A stretch of 64,000 nt of DNA from Diploscapter coronatus (taxonomy: Eukaryota; Nematoda; Chromadorea; Rhabditida; Rhabditidae). The notes beneath the pieces were generated by a model that was given only the letters and a program-made list of their open reading frames with translations, was not told the origin of the DNA and did no database searches. Of this stretch, positions 24,205-37,500 are shown piece after piece. The stretch's first letter is position 1. Each line of letters begins with the position of its first letter. The DNA lies in the NCBI GenBank assembly GCA_964036155.1, contig OZ038422.1:31023201-31087200 (forward strand). The letters are read 5' to 3'. Made by a program: the position numbers and the translations under genes.

Positions 24205-25987
24205 CTAAATTTGTTGACGAGTAAGGCACGCCGAAATTGGTTGTCGAATTCTCCCTGTATACGCATATGGTTTACGATTAGGAATAATTGCGAGTGCAGC
24301 GACTTTATGAGTAACGCTATTCTTTTCTCTGAAATTTAAAAAGTTTAAAGTAATTTTAAGGATTGCTAACAATGGTTCTTTTCGCAGAATGCATTTGCAG
24401 AGCCCTAAAGCAGCTTCTCTGACATAACTCAAAAAGAAAATGATGTAAATTTCGTAGAATAGTCCTACAGAACACATCATTACAATTGCGGCATTAACGA
24501 GGTCTAAAATTTGATAAAATGGTCATTTTCAATTGTTTTCAAAAATACCTTGGCAAAAGATCTGGAAAACAAAAATAACCACTAGAATTGCGATTGGTAT
24601 AGACAGCAAGACAAAAATTACGAAGATCTGAATTGTAAAATATAAATTTACTTGGGAAAATTACAAACATACTTGAGCAATAGAGTCCTTTATCAGAATT
24701 AATTCCATTTTGCTCTTCGGAGTTGAAGCGTTTCTTCGAAATTTTTTTATTTCCTCATGAGTTAGGTAAGAAATACAGATGATCACTAAAATTCAAATAC
24801 TATAATTTTCATTTCTGCAAGAATCACCTATGGCTGTAATTATCATAACGAAAAGTTCTCTTCGAAGTCTCTCAATTATGATATTATGCCAATACAACTC
24901 ATCATGAGCCGGGGTAAATGAACTGCTATCATTCGCAAAACCACAAGCTCCCGCTACACGCAACGAGTTTTGGCAGGTGTAATTCTGAAAGGAAATGCAA
25001 ATATCGTCTGCAATATTGTTCAATTTATAAATTCGAAACTATCGTAAACCTGAATCATAACAATTCTGAACTCGGAAAGCTTACTCGTTTTCATCTAATT
25101 CTGTCTCAATTTGGTAAATTTGGCTAATTCAGACCGATTTGAATGATTATTACAAAAGTACTTTCCCTACCATTCGATTTTTTTAATAATCTTATGTTTT
25201 AGAATATGATTATGAAAACTAAAGTTCACTAACTTCGTATCTCCTCCAAACTATTTCATTACAGTAAATTCCAGCTTTATAAATGTGCTGCTCATAAATA
25301 TTGAGTAATGGAAGGCCAATAATCGTAATAATAATAATTTTAGTTGCGATGTTCAATACCCAGAAATGCCATAAGATTTTTCTGTAGCTCATGATCGCTT
25401 TTAGACGGGTCAGAAACATCTCACTGGAATTTCAATTTAAGACTGGCAGATTTTTGATAAATTACATAACGACTCCAATAGTTAGAAAAATTCCTGATAG
25501 CATGATATCGAGTTGAATTCCAGGATTGATATTGAAATAGTTGAGCACACCATCAGTTTTGATTAGGAAAAATGGAAGATAGAAGGTAGGTAATAATCCT
25601 GGAATTAGTTTAGCAACGATTTTGGTTCGCTCCAGATGCACGAATTTCGATTACGATATTGTAACATTTTAGTAATTTCGAACTTTAGATTCTTTTTTTT
25701 TCAATAAAATTTTAACCTCGATTTTTTATTTCGAAAAATTTTAAATTAAAATTTCGTACTCATTCTTGGTTCAATTATTACTTACCTTCTATAGGTATAA
25801 ATAACCCAAAATCTCCAATAAATATTAGCGCTATCAACTGATATTTGATGCTTTTGACACGTTTCGGGCATTTTAATAAAACTGCAACAACGATGAATAG
25901 TCCAACCAAGGTAATTAGAAAATAAATAATGTGGAGCATTGCATGGTAAATCGGGGTATCTTTGGGGAATGGAGGACATTTAATCAT
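24205..25987 (-). CDS. seven-helix chemoreceptor, SRH/STR-superfamily-like (390 aa)
   Basis: Seven exons: 25987-25786, 25598-25466, 25423-25234, 24984-24828, 24785-24673, 24627-24549 and 24503-24205, summing to 1173 nt, open, all GT-AG. The protein has a short N-terminus, then TM1 and a CPKRVKSIKYQL turn like the P..MK..K..L motif of SRH/SRI-type receptors. A glycosylatable, Cys-containing loop precedes TM5 (NYTCQNS...). TM5 is followed by a basic loop, and TM7 ends in FYEIYIIFFLSYVREA. The last exon may contain a 42-nt intron (GTTAGC...TTTCAG, minus strand) whose removal or retention both keep frame, so the tail length is uncertain. Likely an odorant receptor in sensory cilia (inference from family). 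A minus-strand AATAAA lies 45 nt downstream. A partial paralogue lies just upstream. Confidence 0.82.
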
Positions 25988-26481
25988 TTTGAATGGAATA
26001 TTTCTGAATTGTTGTAAAATTGTAGCGCTCTGCACTCGGTAAATGAAATGCACAATTCTTGTTTATAAGAAACGAGTGTTGTCTAGCACGTACAAGGAAA
26101 TTTGGTAACTAAAGTTCTAATTGCTACCCTGATTCTCAACGAAATTGCAGGTGTGAAACTTTGAGTTTTTCGTGGGTTTATTCTAGTTCTTTTCGATGAA
26201 GAAGTCTTACAGAGTTATAAGATGATTTGACTAATTTTATAGTGCAAAAGATTACTCTTCAAAAGTTGATAATTATTTGGTGATATGATTTGGCATTTGA
26301 ATGGCCAATGAGTAGTACAATAATTGGTATGTTTCATTTTATGATGTGGGATAATTTAGATGTAGGAAAATAAATGACTTTTTATTTGTGAAAAATTTGT
26401 ATTTACCATGATAAATTATACATCAAATAGTAGTCAGAAAAAGATACATTTATGACAATTCTATACCCTAGTAACAGTTCT

Positions 26482-26776
26482 TTAATGGACAACTGCGATT
26501 TGCCTATTTTCTTCTTTCTGCGCTTTTGTAGCTTCAGGGAATATTAATCTACGCGGTAGTGAAATTTCGACCCTCTTCACAGCATTTGAGTTTTCTCTGA
26601 ATAAAGGGCATTTTGATCACAAATTCGAAGGTTTTATTGCTTTTTCTTGATGCATAACATGCTTCGAACCAATTCCAACGATGCCTCGCGAACATAACGC
26701 AGCAAACGGAAGATAATATAGAATTCGTAAAACATCGCAGTCGAACACATCATTATCACTGCTCCGTTGACAAGAC
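26482..26776 (-). pseudogene. partial paralogue of the 24205-25987 receptor (TM7 only)
   Basis: A TTTTAG acceptor at 26777-26778 opens an exon reading GLVNGAVIMMCSTAMFYEF and continuing ...RYVREAS, about half identical to the TM7 exon of the downstream receptor. It stops with TAA at 26634-26636. A further piece behind TTATTCAG (about 26610-26482) resembles the paralogue's cytoplasmic tail. No exons for TM1-TM6 are found up to the next gene at 27609. I read this as the remnant of a tandem duplication. An alternative is that the exons are diverged beyond recognition. Confidence 0.7.
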
Positions 26777-27608
26777 CTAAAACAGATTTAATGGGACTAA
26801 GCGGAATCAAATTTAGCTTAAAATTATTGTTACCGAAATTTAGAGTTTGTTAAAATCTGACCTAAATTCCGACTTATCGAAATCGAAATGTCACACGAAG
26901 GCCGCGCGTTGTTCATCAAACTTTTTGGTGAACAACGCTGCGGACACGAAATTTCGTTTGATAACAAAATATTAATATACGAAGCTTCACTAAACGTTTT
27001 AAAAAATGTACTTTGACATGTTTTCTCAAAAATTTATTCACACAAAAGTATTCAACAAGTTTGACGTATTTTAATGTCTACAAAAGAAGGACCGAAAGAA
27101 TTTTTCAATTTCAAAAATCGTACATCGATGCTGAACCCGTAGAACAATTGCGAATCACAAAATGAGAGCTAGAAATACAGCAAATCAATTTTTGACAAAC
27201 ATCTATCAGAACTGTGATTGTTTTTATCCGGTTTGAAAAGAAGTTAAACCGTTTTGAGTCATACGATATTCGAAATTAACAGAATAAAACGAGTCAATGA
27301 TTTGGTGCAACAATTTTGAGTGCATTATGATGATAATAACCCGCTTATCATTCATTTTAAAATGTCATGAAATAAATTCATAGAACTGAATAACGAATTA
27401 TGAAAATTTCACGAATCGAAAATTAGGATTTTGAAAAGTTCGGAGTATTTTTTGAGAAAGTGCTGGAAAAGAAGAAAAACTCCAAACCTTCCAAAAAAGT
27501 CGCAAATATGAAAATGATAGACGATATTAAGTTGATGAGAATCAATACTTTGTTTTATCGTGATGATTGAAAATAAAAAGATGCAGAATTAAAATGTTTC
27601 GAAATGTT
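26777..27608. other. intergenic with hairpin and shared repeat word
   Basis: No coding signal. Holds the inverted repeat at 26906-26938 and the dispersed word at 26957-26983. Confidence 0.5.
26906..26983. repeat. perfect 10-bp hairpin next to a dispersed repeat word
   Basis: GCGTTGTTCA and TGAACAACGC pair across a 13-nt loop. Twenty bases on is a 27-nt word around TATTAATATACGAA that also occurs at 19737-19763, so this is probably part of an interspersed element. Confidence 0.6.
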
Positions 27609-30600
27609 CTACCCGGCCACAGAACTGATCAGCAATTCGCCCCCGTGCCTGGACCAGTCGCATCTCATATAGTGACGTAGCAGAAGGCGGTACTTTTCCG
27701 AGAACAACATGTAGATGCAAATGTTGAACGAGGCATTCACTATTACCTGAAATTAAATACTTTTTATATGAAAAACAAAAATTATAGTTCCACAATCATA
27801 GAGGAAAAGGATTGCGATTTCGAACGATTTGAAGCCAGAATGAGAATATTGAAATGAAAGAATTGAAATTCTAGTCGACTCGTGCAGACTAGTTTCATCA
27901 AAATTAATTTTGATGATGATTTTTTTCAAAACTTGTAGAGGCATTGTTTTGTACGGCACTCGGAAATGACGAGACTTTTTAACGACAAGAACTGAAATAG
28001 CAAGACGTAGATACTATTGAACAGGTAGAGAGTTGATTTGTGTGTGGGGAGAAATGAGTTTTGTAATTCTTAAATTTGTTGAGAAAAAGTCTAGTTATTT
28101 CCGAACTGCCTTAAACTCACCAAAAAGTTGCAAATGATGATGAAATGCTGGTAGAGATGCTGGGAGACCTCGATCTTCTCCATGATGTTGCAGAGGAAGG
28201 CCCACACATTGCACGAGATGAACAGCAGCACGATCGCCACCAGCATTATCGAAGTCTGACGCTCTTTTCGCTCGCCTTTCTTCGAAAATTCGTCGTTCTC
28301 ACCAGAGCACTGAAGTTCCTTTCATTATTTTGGAAATCTTGAAAAACTTCGTGTCTGGGTGCAATTTGTAAAGAAGAAATTAGTGGGAATTCTACGTAAA
28401 TTTTGTTGCAAATCACCTAAAATCCTAAAACTTTTATATCCGGGCTTTTAAAAGGCTGAATCTTGGAAAGTACAGACCGAAATTTAAATTTTCACGATTT
28501 CTAAATCGTAGTCAGGATTAATAAACTCTTGGATAGAATGTCACGTCACATCATTACTTTTCTCGTAACGATTTTGCAATAAATTATCCTTCGTGAAGGA
28601 CGATGTTGCTATACTTCTTGATGCCTACCTGGCTAATCATATGCATTCTGCGACTTCTGCGAACAGCAGCGAGCACGACCGAGTTGAGGCCGATCAAAAG
28701 AGCGAACGGGATCATGAACATTATGATCGTGTACGTCCAGCCCAAATATAGAGTCCTAAATTTTTATTTGAGCATTTATTCTATTTATTATTTCTCATCA
28801 TAAAATTATCCTTCCTGAATTTCATATGAGAAGCTTCGCTCTTTGAAAAATCGTGAAGAAAACTTTTTCGAGTATTTCAGCATGTTTTAAGAATGCACTC
28901 AATCGCAATAATTGCTATACAGTGATATTATTTTTAAAATAGGTGTTGAAAATCTTACAAGTATAACTCAGACAGTCTGAATTCTGCTAGCGTAATCGAC
29001 GGTAAATAGACACCGATATTTTCTCGATAGCACACATTTGAGGCTTTTACCTAAATGATGATAATTTATCTTTTTTTAAATAAAAAATTGATTGCTACCT
29101 CGAAGAATCTAGAAAGATTGAAGAGGAAGCTAAACGTAACGAGTGAAGTGATGAACCAAATGACTCGTTTTCGCGAGAGCAATTCAACCGATTTGTAGGG
29201 ATGACACACGCCGATATAACGGTGCACAGAGACGCCCACTGTCATACAGACACTAAAAGGTGAGATATCTTTGCTTAATTTTTACATTTTAATTACTTTC
29301 TAAATAGTTTTATAGACGTTTTCTGTCTTATTTCATAATTTGAATCTCTTACCTGATAGTCTGTGAAAGATTCATCATCCCGAACATCAGTGGCGATACA
29401 GAATAGCTAAAACATTTTTGTATCGTATTTATGTTAATCACGTTAGTCGATTGTTGAGGTTATAATAAAATGTAAAGAATTCAATTTTATAAAATTTCAT
29501 TTCTCAATAGAAGCAAGCTCACAATTTTACAAACACGCGCACAATTACAACGAAAAATAAGCAAAAACCTTCAAAAACTAAAAATCTTCTATCGTTAAAG
29601 AAGAAAAATTTGAGTAGATTTGTAAACTGTAAACGAATCGGAAACCGGTATTTTTGCTAGAAATTTTGGTAGTTTCTGAGATTTGGAAAACTCGAACAAA
29701 ACTAAATAAACTCTAAAACGGAACCATGAAAAATGAGTGAAAAACTGAAAAAAATCTGATTTATAAAATAAAACTGAGAAAGAATCCCGAAGCGAATTGC
29801 AACCTGAATTGCTGCCGAATTCGTTATTTAGCTGGAATTATTTGGGAGTACTATTCAGAAATGAAATGAATTTTTGATATATCATCATTTTAGTCATTCG
29901 CATTCAAAATATTTCAAATATTGTTACATTCCATATTTCTTCTAATATTCAAATTTCAGCTAAACGACGCGTTGCGATATTAGATAAAAACGAACGACAT
30001 AATCTAACAAAGTTAATACTGAAATTCCACTACAAATTTACGAACGAAGCAATACTATATAGCTACTAACTTTCGTACGAATAGAATACTCGAAAGCATC
30101 ATTTTAGACTTGTCAAAATATTCTTTCGTGTTCAAGGGGATTCGTGCTTTCCTGTATTCTCTAAGCGAAAACGACGATCAAATATCACAAACAACGTAAA
30201 TGTGACTAATGACTGGCTAAACGATGAACCGAATTGGAAATTCCAGTAAAAAAAATACCAAAAATGGCAAAAATAGCAAAAATGGGGAAAAGGGGGCAAG
30301 TATACCTGATGAAGTTGGCTCTCCACCACGTCATGAATTCACCGAGTCGGGGCAGAGTCAGCACGAAAAATGAGGAAATTAGAATGAATGTGTCAGACAC
30401 GGAGAGCACTGCCAAATACCAATTGATGGGCGACGAGGCCATTAGTCTAGAAATTTAGAGGTTTTTTTTTCTTATTTAGGTTAGCACTATTTCTGGGTAA
30501 TTTGCGTTAATTTCTGATGATGCACAGAGTGATGCCCATGTGGGGAATTCAGTTAGTTATTTTACGCAAAACTTATGCCTCATAATCAGAATTCGAATTT

Positions 30601-31315
30601 TATCCTTTATTTTCGCGCGGCATGCATCTTTAAACAAGTGAAAACATCTTTTAAATTCACTGCTTGTAGCAAATTATTGCGAGATTTATTTCTAAAAATT
30701 AGAATTCTAGCTCATTTTCATATCTTATCGGTATTTAGTCTTAGGAAATTAATGAAATTAGCACAATCTGTATGATTACGGCAATTATATGGAACTGTGT
30801 TAATATTTTCATTTGATACTTGTATATCAAAGCTCGAAATAAAAAATAAAGTTTACCTATGTGTGAATATTCTGACAGAAGTGATGTTTGCAATGAGCCC
30901 GAAAACGAAAAGAGGCAGGGCGACGAGACCGATGATGACCACGTCGAGAGGGTCGTAGGGCTCGTAGAGGGTGTGGCAGGCACACGAGGCATTCGTCGGC
31001 AGGCACTGGGACTCTTCGTCTGATTCCAATAATACTGGGGTTGCCTAGAAGAAAAGAAAGCTTATCAGCAATCACAAATAGTATCCAAGAAGAAGTAAAG
31101 ATATTTATCGTAATTATATTCGAATAGCAGATGATGAAAATCACTAAATCAGGAAAGTTCGTTTTTAATATAATATTTCTAAATGATCTTTGATTAATCC
31201 ATAGTTTCTACTTATTAGCCTATATTTCTACCTGAGTAGTGATTTTGAGTAGTTCTGCCAAGAACGATTCAGCCGACGAGGTGTCTGACAGTGATTCTGC
31301 CGAAGTTTCGTTCAT
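27609..31315 (-). CDS. FMRFamide-receptor-like neuropeptide GPCR (388 aa)
   Basis: Nine exons: 31315-31232, 31044-30857, 30446-30306, 29406-29353, 29252-29099, 29050-28959, 28755-28629, 28309-28121 and 27746-27609, totalling 1167 nt, open, all GT-AG. It has a Ser/Glu-rich glycosylatable N-terminus and TM1 with FGLIANITSVRIF. TM2 reads NWYLAVLSVSDTFIL. TM3 ends in VSVHRYIGVCHPYKS (HRY in place of DRY). The ERQTSIMLVAIVLLF segment begins TM6, and TM7 reads VIVNASFNICIYMLFSEKYR. The TM3 and TM7 signatures are those of nematode FMRFamide/myosuppressin-type peptide receptors. The intron at 30305-29407 is about 900 nt and holds only a low-complexity AAAATGGC-like tract. The stop of the upstream same-strand gene is 242 bp before this start. 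Expected to be a neuronal or muscle plasma-membrane receptor (inference). Confidence 0.92.
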
Positions 31316-31557
31316 TTTTCAAGCCTTTTTTTTATAAACCTTGGAATTTTTAGAATTTTAGATAGGGACTATTAGCAATAAATTCGGATTGAATCCATAA
31401 GTGATTAAAATTGATTGAAGAGGTGATTTTTGCGAGGGGAATTCACAGAAACAATTTAGGAATATTCAATTGATGATGAAGCGAATTGATTTGGAGATTT
31501 TTGAAGAAAGGGGATTTTATTTTAGGGGAATATTTGAATAACAGTTAGAGTAGATGA

Positions 31558-34500
31558 TTAAATGAGCGAAGCCGAGGGATAGTGTACGAAGTACTCTGAC
31601 TCGTCGATGAATTTCACCTGCACCAAATGACCTGAAAATTATTGCAATTAAAAAAGTATCGCCATATAGAAAAAAAACTAATTAATTTTTAGTAAATTTA
31701 ACCGAAATAGAATTTTTATGAAGAAAAGATTAGGAAATTAGAATATCAATATAATTCGTGTGGAGGTATTATAACTTCCGAATAAAAAAGGAAGAAGTAA
31801 AATAATGAAAGTAATATAATCCAAGCAACTTTCCTGTGTTCGTTAAAAAAAAACAGCTCGAATTTTTTCTCGAGACAAATTGACTTTATCTCCTCAGAAA
31901 AAATAGGATGCTTGAATCTCGAAAAGATCCGGGTGTAATGCGAGAAGAGGTCAGATAAGTCAAATTGGGAATGGGGGAAGAACCTAATCGCCAAATTTAG
32001 CGTTTGATAGGAATGAGGGAGGGGTGCTCTACGTAGATAAGAACAGGGAATAGGGATGATGCATAAGGAAGGGGTAATTGAAGGGAATCGAGAATAGAGG
32101 AGAGGACATTCGGGAAAATTAGACAGCAGCAGAAAAAGCCGGGGGCAAACAGACGTAATCCGAGGTTGATGTGCGTTACGTGAGAATTCTTTACTCCTAC
32201 AAATTTTGCTAAAAAATCTGACAGTAAATAAATTATGCAGGCTTTGGAATCGTAAAATAGTGGATGATAAAAATAACATTTGAATACGCTATTTTATGAT
32301 CTTATGATAGTGAATAAGAGTCAGAAAGCAATTAATAATTCGTGGCATTATTTTAGTCATAGTCAGATTGCGTTTTTCTAAATGACTCAGAAGCTGCATC
32401 ACGAAATATGGAGAAGTAGGAAAACGGAATATAATAAATAATAGCAAGATTATTTTTACAGTAGTCATATTCAATATTTAGTATTGGATTAAATATTTCA
32501 TCATACTGAATTAAGATTCGAAAGCAAGCCACGACAAATTGACGCTCATATTTTTATATCCGGTCAAAATTACGTCTTCACCCCCACAAGCCCACAAAAA
32601 TGCAGAGTTAGGTCAATCGATGTCAGATTTGACGTGTTAAAAGTTGGAAAATGAATGAGCGAATGGATGAATAGCCCTGGGGAACTTTGAAGATTTGAGC
32701 CAAAGGAATGGAAGGAGAGAATAAAGGGGGAACAGAGGTCGTGAGAAAAAGACTGAACTATATGACAAAGTATCAGTTGAGAGGAGGCAGAAAAACGGAG
32801 ATTTACGACGTGGAAGAATGAGATAAAACAAAATAAAGAAAAAAAAATCGAAAAATTCAAAGTTTCAAAATAATTGGATGAGATCTTCTTTATATCAATG
32901 TTATCAGATATCTGAAAATATTGCAGCATCACAACTTGATGAATCAGCAAAAAGGGCTAGGAAGGGATGGAAAACGTTCTAATCTTTGCATACTGTATCT
33001 TCAGGTCGCGAGTTTACAAGATTTTCACATTATCGAGATGATCTACTTTTAATGATAGCAGTTTGAAGATTTTTTATGCTTATGCTCATTCTTATCCAAA
33101 AACGTATAGATGACAAATTCTGAACTTCCGAACCTTACAAGAGAACTAGGAAAAGCTGAGTTTTTGCCTATAATTTCTTCGCATGTCATGCATCTATCAA
33201 ATCACCAGAAAAAGAACCCATGCATCTGAAATGTGATGAAACATAGAAGAATAAAATAATGAATAAATATAAAAGTACAAAGAGTATATGTCAATTATGG
33301 CAATGATACGAGAATGCATGGATGTTCTGATAAAACAATGCATATTTGAAGAGATTTCTGTCGATATTTTTCCCGGATATGTTGCACTTTTAGTTGTGTC
33401 AAAAGAAATGAATAAAAACGAAATATTCTGAAAAAGTGCAAGCATTAAAAAGTAAAGGTATGAAAATTCTATGGAAAAATGAAACTTTTTGAAAGAGTTA
33501 GAATTTTATGCAGCATCTCTTTGAAAACGAAAAATATTTAGATTAGTCAAGGATTCGAAATTGCAGAGAAATGACTAGATAAGAATGACAAAATAATGAA
33601 GCCCTTGCCAAATATGGTCTCACTTTGAGCGTAGAATTCGTTGCAAATTAAAAATACGAAGAAACAGCTGATTTGATTTTTCTGCAGAATTTCCCACTTG
33701 ACACAAACACTTTTCGGCACTCTTTCCACTATGCAAAATGAGCAGTTCATAGAATCAGAGTAATAAAACTTGCTTCCACGACAAATTATTCATCCCTTGG
33801 CATAATCAAGCAAATATCATAAGTTCGAGAATTCAGAGAAAGAATCTCCATTACTTATTAGGCTACATACATTTACAACCGGAAGAAAAAATTCTCGATA
33901 TTTTTCTATTCATCAAGTAGGCGAAATCTTTGTTTGAAAAAAAAAAAAGTTCAAATAAGGACAGGGGTAATTTGAGCAGCAAGATAAATTGGCTTCATCT
34001 CGAAACTACACAAAACCTGGGAAGTAAGTCAAACAAATCGGGAAAATAAGGAAAAGCAAAGAAATCCGAAGAACTACGTCAGGTTTCAGTCTGTTTCAAA
34101 TCCAAAAGGAATTCTATTTTGGTGCAGAAATAATTGCACATCGCAAAGTCAAAACAGGCAGAGAAAATGGCAAAAGAAGAGTAAAGTTTAGCTTTTCACA
34201 GGCAAATTTGCACTTTCCTCTCGAAACTTGTCTGAGTCACAACACATCGAGAGAATTTGGGCATGGGAATCTACGTTCGAGAGCACAGATATCCGGGATT
34301 TTTTAGACGAATGTTCGGAAAATGCCCTTAAAAACTACAGGGAAAAATAATGATTGCGAACGATTTTTTCTTGTTGTTTAGTCTATAATAGAAAAATTGT
34401 GTGAAAGTGAGCATGCGTGCCATTTCAGAGGAAAAATTCTTCGATGAAGAGCTTACGGAATTCAGTTTTAAAAATTTCGGAATAAAAATTCAGAACCTCA

Positions 34501-37500
34501 AATGAGTCAGCAGAATAAAAATAACTCCAGTTATGACTAAACTATTCAAAATTATGTTTTCAACAACATCTTCTTCTAACTCCTAAAATTGTTGATAGCA
34601 TTCAGAGAAAGTTTGAATGTGTTAGCCTTTGTTCGAGTTTTTATTTAGCTGTCCGAATAAGAGATGCATAGCCTTCGCTCTATGAGGGAATTCCCCTTGA
34701 CAGAGAACGACGCCTTGGTCTAGGCCCATCTATCAGCAGTTGAGAAGGCCTTGTCTGGAGGACTGCCCAGGCCAAATCATCTCTCGAACCGACTAAACCC
34801 AGACAAATGCATCAAATTTTCCCCCAGAAGAAAGCCCTACATGATTGTTTTCAGGAATAAGAATAAAGCATGGAGAAATTCACGTCAAAGAATGCAGAAT
34901 CAGAGCATATGTCGGGTATATCATATTTCGAGTATTCCATAGGGAAAGGTATCATATCGCTAGGGTAACAACATTATCTTGATACCTGGTGCTGATTCAA
35001 CAAAGACACGAATATTAATTTGCAAATCGGATTACTGAAAAAAAAATTTGATATCGTGAAAAGATAAATTTACAAGTGATAAAAATATATCCAACAACTT
35101 TTCACTTTTAACTGAAGATGATAGAAAATCAATTAAGAAAGAAGGCCTCAAAATAACAAATGGGCGGTGTAATTGATAGTTTTGTTTATTGGCAATGATG
35201 AGCTTATGACTTCTGCCTTGGTTTTTGGGGATTTTGAGATTTTTTTTTTGCAAAAAATGGGCAATGTCAATAACATTCTCGCAAAATCATTCATCGTACG
35301 TTAAAAATATTATCAAGGAAAAATTATAAGAAATGTCATAAAGTACAAATTTTCGGTATTTACCACAAATTCCTTATTTCACTTCTCACTCTCATGAATT
35401 TTTGTTTATTCGATTCGAATTATTCAATTTTCGGATTAAAATCTCACTTCAAGTTCCATGGTAACTCAAACGAGCCAATAACTGAGGAGAAAGTCCAGCT
35501 AAACTGTCGGAAAACAAATGAGCATATAGGCTTCTTGGAAGGTCAAAAATTTAGAAACTGAATATAGTCGGTGATAAAGAAGAAAAATGATGAGCAAAAG
35601 TTTTAGAATCAAACGTCATATTTTAATGAAGATTACATCTCTCTGCATGAGCGAATGTTTCAGAAATCTGGCAGGTCTTCAGAACTTAGAGTCCTTTACA
35701 AGTAAGCCAAATTTCATGATGATTAGCTCATTAAAGGTCGATTTATGTTTCTCTAAAAACTAGTGTTTGGTTACAGACTTCTACTCGTTACTGTAGTAGT
35801 CGATGAACTTAGGTAAGCTTTCCAAGAGGTATAAGAATGAAATCACTTTGCGACAAGATGTTCAAAATTCAGAATATCCTCAAAAGCCATACCTTACCAC
35901 TTTTATAAATGATTTAGTAACTCATTTCAGAATCCTAACCAAACGAATCACATCATCGACCAGGTGCTAAGGAGATTTTCAATTTCTACAAAGCGAAAAA
36001 TTCCTGCTTTAAGAATCGATATTTCTAAATTTGCGCCAGCAATTTCTAAAATATGCAACATATGCGTGCGGCCATCAGCAAATGCATAAATTTACGAGTC
36101 CAAAGTCTCTCGAAAATATTTAGTTCCTCTGAATAATCTAGTTCAAAATGTCCCCAAAATCAAGAGAAATGTGCTTTGGAGAGATGATTTATCATGATTT
36201 TGAAGACTCGAGGAATCTCTGTTTTAGGCTTTGATTCTGTTGTTTCTGTCTGACAGACAAAAATCCCAAGCTGAATTTGTAATGCTCAATTCCCCCAGGT
36301 CTACATCCCCGAAGTAGTTGATCTTCCACGCGCATTTTCACTCATTCAGTTAGATTTCTGACAAACTCCCCAGCAGAATTCAGCGTATCAAAAATCTGAG
36401 AAACGCAAGCCAAAACCGGCAGAATAAGGCAGATAAAATGGGAGGAAGAAGAAGAAGAAGCACATGAAACATGAAAATCGAGTGAAATCAAGCTGAAAAA
36501 CGAAAAACGAGGCAAAATTCCAAATTCTTTGCGCGCAGCCGAAAATGTTTACATGGAAGCCTTTTTAGGAGAAAAGCGAAAAAGTGAAACTTTAATTCAA
36601 AAGTCCAAAATAATCAACAAAATTTATGTAAAAAGTGTTCGAATTGCCGGAAGTGGCGTTGTGAAATGTCGCAAATGTTTTAAGCGAAAAAAACGAAATT
36701 ATGACGAAAATAGTGGCAAGTTTTGGAATTCTGGGAACGAATTCCGAAATTCGGCATACTTGAATGAATAACCCAAGCGAAAAAGATTGCTCAAAATGGC
36801 AAACTGAAACATGACAGAGTTTGAAATTGAAATGGAAAGTCGAAAAATGAATAGTAAAAACAAATGTCAAGAGAAAAAGAAAGGAAATTGCATGTAATGA
36901 TCAAGTCAAGTTATGTTTGCTTTGGTTCTTTTCAAACTCGAAGCTTTTGGTTTGATGAGCAAATATGGTATGCCTGAACAAGCTGTTGAGTGTTAATGGA
37001 TCGCAAAATCGAAATTTCATTTTGGGAAAAGGTTTGGAAATAAACTGATTTATTATTTCAACAAGCTTTCAAATTTCTATGCTTATCAAGAAACAGAAGA
37101 TATTTTGATGATCATAATGTTATGTCAAAGTTTGAAGCACTTTCAAATTCTCCCCTACTTGGTCAATTCGCTCGTTCATTCAACCGCACCTACAATTTCA
37201 TCCGACAGAATTCTATTTTCCTGCTTCTAACGCTCATTCTTCCTGACTTCTGCTCCGTTAGCTGTTCGTCTCTTCGTTTTGCAAAGTGATAACGTTTTCA
37301 AAAAAAAAAATGAAATTTTTCTGTAGCTATTGCATTAACCGGCTAAAAATACGACCTTTTACAAGCATTTCTATCATGTCATTTTAGCGCAAAATAGTGA
37401 CTAGAAATGAAAGGTAATGCAATATCAGATTTGTAAGCATGACATGAAGTCGCTGTGCAAATCAAAATGGAACTAGAGTAAAAATTACATAGCTTTGCAA

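Noticed and set aside
31746..32279. 177-codon minus-strand open frame
   Set aside because: Pyrimidine-biased composition gives Phe/Ser/Leu-rich translation without motifs. It lies inside the 17-kb intron.
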